Shown in pieces: positions 34,252-40,140 of a stretch of DNA of 40,140 nt. The stretch is from an uncultured Prevotellaceae bacterium. GTDB taxonomy: Bacteria > Bacteroidota > Bacteroidia > Bacteroidales > Bacteroidaceae. How positions within the stretch are numbered: the first letter of the stretch is position 1; each line of letters begins with the position of its first letter. The notes under the pieces were generated by a model. That model made no database searches, was not told the DNA's origin, and was given only the letters and a program-made list of their open reading frames with translations. The stretch lies in contig CAMYZO010000025.1 of the NCBI GenBank assembly GCA_947303855.1, forward strand, positions 1 through 40,140. The letters run 5' to 3'. Position numbers and translations under genes: made by a program.

Positions 34252-35180
34252 TAAGGTACACGTCAGACAAAGTTCGTGAGTGGAATCAATTTGTGGTACA
34301 GTCGAAGAACGGAACATTCCTCTTCGACCGTAGTTACATGGACTATCATAGCGACCGCTTCCACGACCACTCGCTGATGTGCTACATTGACGGACGGCTG
34401 ATGGCGGTGCTGCCTGCCAACGCCAGCGGCGACGTGCTCTATTCGCACCAGGGGCTGACCTATGGCGGACTGGTGATGAGCAGCCAGCTGACGATAACCG
34501 GGACGATGACACTGCTGCGTGAGATGAACGCGCTGCTACGTGACGCGGGTTTCCGGCGTGTTGTCTACAAGGCCATCCCCTGGATCTATCACCGACTGTC
34601 GGCAGAGGAAGATCTCTATGCGCTCTATCATGAGTGTAAAGCCCGTATCGTGGCTCGCGACTATTCTACCAATATCTTCCTGGGGGCCAATCTGCGCTGG
34701 GAACGTGTGCGGCGACGTGGCATCGTCCGCGCCGAACGGGCAGGCTTGCATGTGGAGACGAGCGATAGCTATGCCGACTTCTGGCAAGTGCTAACCGACA
34801 ATCTGGGTACGAAGTATGGTGTCAGACCCGTACATTCCCTCGCCGAGATTGAACTCCTTCACGGTCGCTTCCCCGACAACATCGTGCTTTATCAGGCCGT
34901 GCGTGATGGTGAGGTGCTGGGCGGTGTGGTGCTATATGTGTCGCCACAGGTGGTACATGCACAATACAGTTCGGCCACGCCTGAGGGTAAGAGCCTTGGC
35001 GCCATCGACCTCATCTATGACCGTATTATGCACCACGACTACAAGGACTACCCGTACTTTGACTTCGGACGGTCTACAGAGAATGCTGACGGCAGCGGAC
35101 TTAACGAGACGCTGGTGTTCCAGAAAGAAGGCTTCGGCGCCCGGGGCTTGTGCTATGACATCTATCAATGGGAACTATGA
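34239..35180 (+). CDS. FemAB/GNAT-like acyltransferase
   Basis: A 313-residue protein with two GNAT-like halves as in FemAB-type proteins: N-terminal half with SKNGTFLFDRSYMDYHSDRF and HQGLTYGGLVMS, C-terminal half with VRDGEVLGGVVLYVS and YFDFGRSTENADGSGLNETLVFQKEGFGA. The latter resembles the acyl-CoA acetyltransferase-like family of O-antigen and capsule loci. Placed between the ketoisomerase and the aminotransferase (overlaps of 13 and 4 bases), it may acylate the 3-amino group, taking the place of FdtC/QdtC, which are unrelated hexapeptide-repeat enzymes. This role is inference. Confidence 0.75.
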   Translation: MLEIVRYTSDKVREWNQFVVQSKNGTFLFDRSYMDYHSDRFHDHSLMCYIDGRLMAVLPANASGDVLYSHQGLTYGGLVMSSQLTITGTMTLLREMNALLRDAGFRRVVYKAIPWIYHRLSAEEDLYALYHECKARIVARDYSTNIFLGANLRWERVRRRGIVRAERAGLHVETSDSYADFWQVLTDNLGTKYGVRPVHSLAEIELLHGRFPDNIVLYQAVRDGEVLGGVVLYVSPQVVHAQYSSATPEGKSLGAIDLIYDRIMHHDYKDYPYFDFGRSTENADGSGLNETLVFQKEGFGARGLCYDIYQWEL

Positions 35181-36286
35181 TAAAATACCAGGACCTGAAG
35201 GCTATCAACAAACCCTATGAGCATGCTGCCGACGACGTGCTGCAAAGTGGGTGGTATCTGAAAGGGAAATATACGGAACGGTTTGAGGCGGCATACGCAG
35301 CCTATATCGGAACGAAGCACTGTGTGGGTTGCGGCAATGGCCTTGACGCGCTGACGCTTATCTTGCGCGCTTACAAGGAGTTGGGCTTGTTGCAAGAGGG
35401 CGATGAAGTTATCGTGCCTGCCAACACCTATATTGCCACCATTCTGGCTGTTACAGAGAACAGACTTGTGCCCGTGCTCGTTGAGCCTGACGCTGACACC
35501 CTGCAGATAGACGACAGCAAGATTGAACCTATCATTACCTCTCGTACAAGAGCCTTGATGCTCGTTCATCTCTACGGACGTTGCGCCTATACAGAGCGGG
35601 TAGGGGAGATATGCCGGAAATATCACCTCATATTGATAGAAGACAATGCGCAGGCTCATGGCTGCACCTATGCTCCTTCCGGCTCCTCACATCCCTCACC
35701 TCTGAAAAGGACCGGCTCTCTTGGACATGCCGCCGCTCACAGTTTCTATCCTACGAAAAATCTGGGGGCCTTTGGCGATGCGGGTGCAGTCACCACCGAC
35801 GACGATGACCTGGCCGCTATGGTACGTGCTATTGGCAACTACGGTTCTGCCCGTCGCTATGTCTTCGACCACTTGGGGCGCAACAGTCGTATTGACGAAC
35901 TGCAATGTGCCATCCTGTTGGCCAAGCTGCGCGACCTGGATGCCTCTAATCAGCGTCGCCGTGAGATTGCTGCCTTATATATTAATAAGGTGAAGAGCCG
36001 TCTTGTGCGCATACCCCGTTGCAACCATGACTCGGTCTGCCATATCTTTCCTGTTTTCTCTGAACGGCGTGATGAACTGCAAAGTTACCTGGCTGAGCAC
36101 GGTGTGGAAACGGTGATACACTATCCCATCCCCCCTCACAGGCAGCGTTGCTATGCCGGGTGGAACCATCTGTCGCTCCCCGTCACCGAGCGGTTGAGCC
36201 GTGAGGAATTGTCCATCCCTTGCCATCAGGCTATGACCGATGACGAGGCCTTATACATAGCAGCCCTGATAAACGCTTTCGTGTAG
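35177..36286 (+). CDS. DegT/DnrJ-type sugar 3-aminotransferase (FdtB/QdtB-like)
   Basis: A 369-residue PLP-dependent sugar aminotransferase. Lys194 in SFYPTKNLGAFGDAGA binds PLP, Asp156 in IEDNAQAHG contacts the pyridine nitrogen, and GCGNGLDALTLILRA (about 51-65) holds the cofactor phosphate. Best fit is FdtB/QdtB, which converts the 3-keto sugar from the isomerase into dTDP-3-amino-3,6-dideoxyhexose. Between GCTYA and RTGSLGHAAAHS there is an extra Ser/Pro/His-rich stretch (SGSSHPSPLK, about 168-177) not usual in the family. Start at 35177 overlaps the previous stop as ATGA; an ATG at 35168 is less likely. Confidence 0.88.
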   Translation: MIKYQDLKAINKPYEHAADDVLQSGWYLKGKYTERFEAAYAAYIGTKHCVGCGNGLDALTLILRAYKELGLLQEGDEVIVPANTYIATILAVTENRLVPVLVEPDADTLQIDDSKIEPIITSRTRALMLVHLYGRCAYTERVGEICRKYHLILIEDNAQAHGCTYAPSGSSHPSPLKRTGSLGHAAAHSFYPTKNLGAFGDAGAVTTDDDDLAAMVRAIGNYGSARRYVFDHLGRNSRIDELQCAILLAKLRDLDASNQRRREIAALYINKVKSRLVRIPRCNHDSVCHIFPVFSERRDELQSYLAEHGVETVIHYPIPPHRQRCYAGWNHLSLPVTERLSREELSIPCHQAMTDDEALYIAALINAFV

Positions 36287-36301
36287 TGTCATCAGGGCTG
36301 C
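36260..36301. terminator. Inverted repeat around the fdtB-like stop, possible terminator
   Basis: GCAGCCCTGAT (36260-36270) and its exact complement (36291-36301) form an 11-bp stem with a 20-base loop that contains the stop codon. No clean T-tract follows, though TTGTTTT comes 10 bases later. It lies between two convergent genes and could stop either transcript. Confidence 0.45.
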
Positions 36302-36315
36302 CAAGTAGAGTTGTT

Positions 36316-36933
36316 TTACTCTGGAAGTAGGAGGATGGTGGCCGAGCGTGCCGCCTGGGCTCCCATCACCAGCACCTGTGCAATGTCAGCTGTTTTCGAC
36401 GGTCCGCTGATGAACGTGCCGTAGCCGTACTCATCGAACAGGTCCATTCCGCTCTTGGCATCGCGTGTCGACAGCCGTCTGTAGGCCTCGTGCATGTTGT
36501 TCACTATCTGTGTCTTCGGCAGCAGGATGATGAGGTTCTCTGAGATAAAGCATACCGCTTTCTCCTTCATCTGCTGGGGTATCCACACGCAGCCGTTCTC
36601 AGCCACGCCGAACATGCCGCGGATGATGCCCACATCGGTGCCGTTCAGGTCGCGGGCACGGCCCACCTCGTCAGGATTGCGCGTGGCAATGGTAATTTCG
36701 GGCAGGTTCGAGGCTATCTCCTTGGCATCGGGATAGAGCTTCTTCACAAGTTGGTTGATGTCGCTGCCTTCTTCCACCTCAATGGCGTTGCCGCCCACGC
36801 TCTTCACCATGTTCATGAACTGTAGCAGTGGGTCAGGGTAGGTGATGGCACGGATGTCACTCAGGTCGGGCATGTCAAACTTCTGCTGCACGTTTGCCCT
36901 GTATTTCTTCAGTATATCTTCTTTGCTACTCAT
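36316..36933 (-). CDS. lutC: LUD-domain protein LutC
   Basis: A 205-residue LUD-domain protein, starting MSSKEDILKKYRANVQQKFDMPDL and carrying EITIATRNPDEVGRARDLNGTDVGIIRG, GCVWIPQQMKEKAVCFISENLIILLP and YGTFISGPSKTADIAQVLVMGAQAA. LutC is the third component of the L-lactate oxidation complex LutABC, which turns lactate into pyruvate. It overlaps the lutB stop by 4 bases. The Bacteroidales version is slightly shorter than the Bacillus one. Confidence 0.9.
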   Translation of the reverse strand: MSSKEDILKKYRANVQQKFDMPDLSDIRAITYPDPLLQFMNMVKSVGGNAIEVEEGSDINQLVKKLYPDAKEIASNLPEITIATRNPDEVGRARDLNGTDVGIIRGMFGVAENGCVWIPQQMKEKAVCFISENLIILLPKTQIVNNMHEAYRRLSTRDAKSGMDLFDEYGYGTFISGPSKTADIAQVLVMGAQAARSATILLLPE

Positions 36934-38300
36934 TTCTCTATCTCCTTAATCATTTCGTGGAACGGTTTCTTGGGGAACTTGAACATCTGGTGACCTTCCG
37001 CCCAGGGGTTCAGGCCGCTGTTCAAGAGGGGTGGGGGCAGGATATTGGCCCAGTGTGCCATCCCTGTAGCGAGATTGTAAAGGGACGGCGATCCATAGAG
37101 CATGCCCATGCCTTTACACATCATTTTCTTCTCCGGATTGGCGGTACCCAGGTCGTCAAGCTGCTGGCGCCACAGGTAAATCTGGTCGCCCAGGTTCACC
37201 TTGGCCGGACATACGGTCTGGCAGGAGTTGCAAAGCGTGCAGGCTGAGACGTTGCCACTGTGAGCCTGCGGGTTGCGCAGCATACCGAGGTTGATGCCGA
37301 TAGGACCGGGGATGAAGTAACTGTACGAGTAGCCACCTGAACGGCGATAGACGGGGCAGGTGTTCATGCACGAGCCGCAGCGGATACATTTCAGCGCCTC
37401 CCAGTGCTCGGGGTTGCCTATCCACTCTGAGCGGCCGTTGTCCACCAGGATGATGTGCATGTGGTGAGCCGTGGGCCGCGCCTTGCGGAAGTGCGAGGTG
37501 TACGTTGTTGTCGGCTGACCAGTACCTGCGCGGCAGAGCATGCGCTGGAACACGGCCAGACACTCGTAGTTGGGTATAATCTTCTCCAGTCCGATGGCCG
37601 CGATATGCAGCTTAGGGCATGAGGTCGACATGTCGGCATTGCCCTCGTTGGTACATACCACGATGTCGCCCGTCTCGGCAATTCCGAAGTTGCCGCCGGT
37701 CATGCCTGCATCGGCTGTCAGGAACTCGTTGCGCAGGCTGAGACGTGCCCGATATGTAAGGTACGTAGGGTCGTGGTTGCCTTTCTCGTTTGAGATGCCC
37801 TTCTCCTCAAAGAGCTCGCCCACATCATCATGGTTCAGGTGGATGGCCGGCATCACGATATGGCTAGGCTTCTGTCCTTTCAACTGGATGATGCGCTCGC
37901 CTAAGTCGGTCTCTACCACTTCGATGCCCTTTGCCTCAAGGTATGGATTCATCTCACATTCCTCTGTCAGCATCGATTTCGACTTCACCATCTTCTTGAC
38001 GTTGTGGTTCTTCAGGATGCCATAGACAATCTCGTTGAACTCCTCGGCATCCTTTGCCCAGTGTACCTCCACGCCGTTCTTCTCGGCATTGGTGGCAAAC
38101 TGGTCAAGATATTCATCCAGATGGGTGATGGTATGGCGCTTTATCTGGGATGCTTTCTCGCGCAGCTGTTCCCATTCGTCAAGCCCGTAGGCCATGTTGT
38201 CGCGCTTGCTGCGTACCGCCCAGAAGGTGGCGTCATGCCAGTGGGCATACTGCTGGTTCTTCAGGAACTGCTTGGCTGCTTTGCTGTGTTGTGTACTCAT
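36930..38300 (-). CDS. lutB: Iron-sulfur LUD-domain protein LutB
   Basis: A 456-residue protein: LUD domain (about 60-290) followed by two [4Fe-4S] ferredoxin motifs, Cys305/308/311/315 (CIRCGSCMNTCP) and Cys354/357/360/364 (CTLCNSCQTVCP), and a C-terminal DUF3390-like tail (WANILPPPLLNSGLNPWAEGH). It is the electron-carrying core of LutABC in lactate oxidation, likely handing electrons to the quinone pool. lutC overlaps its stop by 4; lutA lies 137 bases upstream, an unusually wide gap filled with repeat DNA. Confidence 0.93.
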   Translation of the reverse strand: MSTQHSKAAKQFLKNQQYAHWHDATFWAVRSKRDNMAYGLDEWEQLREKASQIKRHTITHLDEYLDQFATNAEKNGVEVHWAKDAEEFNEIVYGILKNHNVKKMVKSKSMLTEECEMNPYLEAKGIEVVETDLGERIIQLKGQKPSHIVMPAIHLNHDDVGELFEEKGISNEKGNHDPTYLTYRARLSLRNEFLTADAGMTGGNFGIAETGDIVVCTNEGNADMSTSCPKLHIAAIGLEKIIPNYECLAVFQRMLCRAGTGQPTTTYTSHFRKARPTAHHMHIILVDNGRSEWIGNPEHWEALKCIRCGSCMNTCPVYRRSGGYSYSYFIPGPIGINLGMLRNPQAHSGNVSACTLCNSCQTVCPAKVNLGDQIYLWRQQLDDLGTANPEKKMMCKGMGMLYGSPSLYNLATGMAHWANILPPPLLNSGLNPWAEGHQMFKFPKKPFHEMIKEIEK

Positions 38301-38437
38301 CTTGTCTATTTACGATTTGACAATTATCTGTTTACTATTTGTTTTTTCATTTTGCTATTTGACTATTTACGGCTCACAAAATCAATTATCGGAATCGTAA
38401 ACAAATCGTAATTCGTAAATCGTCAAATAGTAAATCC
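38301..38437. repeat. lutA-lutB spacer with inverted repeat and TCGTAAAT boxes
   Basis: The AT-rich 137-bp spacer holds a near-perfect inverted repeat: 38355-38371 (CTATTTGACTATTTACG) and 38414-38430 (CGTAAATCGTCAAATAG) match at 16 of 17 positions, with a 42-base spacer. Four or more CGTAA(A)T-type words occur in both orientations. On the minus strand TCGTAAAT (38308-38315) ends 7 bases before the lutB ATG, as it does before hlyD. Confidence 0.7.
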
Positions 38438-39169
38438 TTAGAGTCCTGCGGCTAAAATCTCTACTACATGTTTGAACTCAATCTTCTTGCCTTGTTTCCT
38501 GGCTACGCCGGCCATGTGCATCAGGCATGAGCAGTCGGGACCGGAAATGTATTCGGCCCCCGTCTGTATGTGCCGCTCCACCTTGTCAAGGCCCATCTGT
38601 GCCGAGACGGCGGTCTCCTCAACAGAGAACATGCCGCCGAAGCCGCAGCACTCGTCAGGCCGCTCTGGCTCTACCACGTCGATGCCGTCAACCAGTTGCA
38701 GCAGATCCTTAATCTTGTTGAACTTCTTCTCATGATGCTCTGAAGGGCTGGAAAGACCCAGCTCGCGCACACCGTGGCAAGAGTTATGGAGGCTTACTTT
38801 GTGTGGAAACGTGCCAAGGCGACGGTTGACTTTCACAACATCGTGCAGGAACTCCACAACGTCCATGCATCTTTTTGCCGTCTCACATTCGTGATTCAGC
38901 AGGCGGGAGTAGTTGATACGCACGAAGGCTGTACAACTGACAGAGGGTGCAACAACATAGTCGAAGTCCTTGAACAGGTCTTCAAACTTTTCGGCCAGGG
39001 GAATGGCCTGTTTCTCAAATCCTGCGTTGGCCATAGGCTGTCCGCAGCAGGTCTGCTTCTGTGGATACGTCACGTCGAGTCCCAGGTGGCGCAGCAGCTT
39101 ATAGGTTGCCACACCCACTTCCGGAAACACTGCGTCCACATAGCAGGGGATGAATAAACCGATTCTCAT
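38438..39169 (-). CDS. lutA: CCG-domain oxidoreductase subunit LutA
   Basis: A 243-residue protein with two CCG domains: Cys41-Cys42-Gly (QTCCGQPMANAG) and Cys174-Cys175-Gly (DECCGFGGMF), plus further Cys residues (SVSC at 79, SCHG at 131, GPDCSC at 213/215) that ligate FeS clusters in this family. Together with LutB and LutC it oxidises L-lactate to pyruvate. First gene of the lut unit. The frame is open 16 codons upstream, but MRIGLFIPCYVDAVFPEVG is the family start. Confidence 0.92.
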   Translation of the reverse strand: MRIGLFIPCYVDAVFPEVGVATYKLLRHLGLDVTYPQKQTCCGQPMANAGFEKQAIPLAEKFEDLFKDFDYVVAPSVSCTAFVRINYSRLLNHECETAKRCMDVVEFLHDVVKVNRRLGTFPHKVSLHNSCHGVRELGLSSPSEHHEKKFNKIKDLLQLVDGIDVVEPERPDECCGFGGMFSVEETAVSAQMGLDKVERHIQTGAEYISGPDCSCLMHMAGVARKQGKKIEFKHVVEILAAGL

Positions 39170-39214
39170 GTTTGTTTTAGTATTACTTATAGCTTTAGAT
39201 TCAGATGAATGGTG

Positions 39215-39242
39215 CAAATTTAGTGAAAAACTTTCAAAAATA
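39215..39242 (-). promoter_or_regulatory. Weak promoter candidates for lutA
   Basis: Two minus-strand -7-like boxes, TAAATTTG (39215-39222) and TATTTTTG (39235-39242), lie upstream of lutA; neither has a TTTG at the expected upstream distance. Either could drive the lut unit from the divergent region shared with the Bax-inhibitor gene. Confidence 0.35.
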
Positions 39243-39263
39243 CTAATAATTTGGTGTAAATAT

Positions 39264-39293
39264 TTTGATTTTATGATTAATTATGTATCTTTG
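39264..39293 (+). promoter_or_regulatory. Promoter of the Bax-inhibitor family gene
   Basis: TTTG (39264-39267), 18-base gap, TATCTTTG (39286-39293), one base shorter than consensus spacing. The ATG follows after 32 bases. Confidence 0.6.
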
Positions 39294-39325
39294 CCCCCGC
39301 ATTAATCATAAAGTTAAGTTAGAAA

Positions 39326-40045
39326 ATGGATTACGAAGAATTTTCAAATGTTGTTTCGCGTGAACGCGAACTCGAGATGTCAGGCGCTTTCCCCGTTCTC
39401 ATGCGCAAAGTTTATCTGTGGATGACTATGGCGTTGGCCATTACGGGTATTACCGCCTATTACATTGCCACCAATGAGACGCTGATGATGGCGCTCGTCA
39501 GCAATCAGATGCTCTTCTGGGGACTGGCTATCGGTGAGATTGCATTGGTCATCGGACTGAGTGCTGCTATCAATAAGTTGTCGCTGACCACGGCAACCCT
39601 GATGTTTGTGCTCTACTCGGTTATAAACGGAGCCACGATGTCATTTATTTTCCTGGTCTACACCGCTTCAAGTATTGCCAGTGTGTTCTTCATAGCGGCG
39701 GCCACCTTTGCCGTCATGGCGTTGTTTGGCTACTTCACCAAGACCGATCTGTCGTCGATGGGGAAGATTCTGCTGATGGCTCTTATCGGCATCATCATTG
39801 CCTCTATCGTCAACGTGTTTACCAAGAGCCAGGGTCTTGCCATCATCCTGAACTATATTGGTGTGCTGGTCTTCGTCGGCCTCACTGCCTATGATTCTCA
39901 GAAGATTAAGCAGATGTTGTCTCAGGCCCCCGATGCTGGTGAGGGAGCGCAGAAACTTGCTCTCCTCGGTGCCTTGTCACTGTATTTGGACTTTATCAAC
40001 CTGTTCCTCTATCTGCTTCGGATATTTGGCGACAGACGCGACTAA
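39326..40045 (+). CDS. Bax inhibitor-1/YccA family membrane protein
   Basis: A 239-residue protein with seven predicted membrane helices following a polar N-terminus (to about residue 28). VYLWMTMALAITGITAYYIA, ALFGYFTKTDLSSMGKILLMALIGIIIASIVN and VFVGLTAYDSQKIKQML are typical of the bacterial BI-1 family (YccA/YbhL/YetJ). YetJ-like members are pH-sensitive calcium leak channels and YccA modulates FtsH; which applies here is unknown. Single gene with its own promoter, divergent from lutA. Confidence 0.9.
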   Translation: MDYEEFSNVVSRERELEMSGAFPVLMRKVYLWMTMALAITGITAYYIATNETLMMALVSNQMLFWGLAIGEIALVIGLSAAINKLSLTTATLMFVLYSVINGATMSFIFLVYTASSIASVFFIAAATFAVMALFGYFTKTDLSSMGKILLMALIGIIIASIVNVFTKSQGLAIILNYIGVLVFVGLTAYDSQKIKQMLSQAPDAGEGAQKLALLGALSLYLDFINLFLYLLRIFGDRRD

Positions 40046-40084
40046 AAAGTCTCTTTTATATATAATAAGGTGTAAGTTCGGCTT

Positions 40085-40119
40085 TTTGTAAATAAACGCG
40101 AAAATCTTTCGTATTTTTG
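40085..40119 (+). promoter_or_regulatory. Possible promoter for a gene beyond the right edge
   Basis: TTTG (40085-40088) and TATTTTTG (40112-40119) with a 23-base gap, slightly too wide. The 95 bases after the Bax-inhibitor gene contain nothing else recognisable. Confidence 0.25.
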
Positions 40120-40140
40120 AAAAATAATTGCCGAAATATT

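Overview
The window reads as the chromosome of a Bacteroidales bacterium, most likely a Prevotella-type (Prevotellaceae) gut or rumen species. Four things point there: promoters of the Bacteroidetes form TTTG-N19..21-TAnnTTTG occur before most transcription units; almost no gene has a Shine-Dalgarno site; the gene families are typical (TssD-type Hcp, DUF4492 next to cydAB, a BspA-type LRR protein, Bacteroidales-type TrmB, long CydA); and GC content is fairly high. I see no tRNA, rRNA, CRISPR array or insertion sequence. Genes are dense, often overlapping by 4-20 bases.

Layout. 1-3.7 kb (minus): a lone T6SS Hcp/TssD gene, then a DUF4492-cydA-cydB cytochrome bd operon ending in a clear terminator. 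3.75-12 kb (plus): a patatin/Omp85 fusion (type Vd-like), then a unit of a membrane-anchored coiled-coil protein, TolC, HlyD and two ABC-2 permeases with no ATPase gene; a 16-unit heptamer repeat separates tolC and hlyD. 12-14.2 kb: an AT-rich AAA/DUF234 ATPase gene followed by 778 bp of non-coding DNA packed with nested inverted repeats; this is the one island-like stretch. 14.2-20.7 kb (minus): folA-trmB-LRR-mrp-GH2, tightly packed behind one promoter. 20.8-22.5 kb (minus): ilvE and a DUF975 membrane protein. 22.5-25.5 kb (minus): a subtilisin-like protease, xseA and xseB. 25.6-28.8 kb (plus): clpS-clpA-aat, a compact N-degron operon. 28.9-36.3 kb (plus): MATE exporter, cytidylate-kinase-like protein, phosphoesterase, rmlB, purT, fdtA-like isomerase, FemAB/GNAT-like protein, fdtB-like aminotransferase; together a partial pathway to a dTDP-3-amino-3,6-dideoxyhexose. 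36.3-39.2 kb (minus): lutA-lutB-lutC lactate oxidation. 39.3-40.0 kb (plus): a Bax-inhibitor-1 family membrane protein.

Most of the window is housekeeping or common accessory metabolism. The parts most worth a second look are non-coding: (i) the nested palindromes at 13.53-14.21 kb beside the AAA ATPase; (ii) heptamer repeats and a shared TCGTAAAT box placed 3-7 nt before the start codons of hlyD, rmlB and lutB; (iii) a TIR-bounded ~123-bp element between rmlB and purT. Among genes, the N-degron operon, the ATPase-less exporter operon and the purT gene embedded in an amino-sugar operon are the most informative arrangements. I did not find a convincing entirely new multi-gene system.
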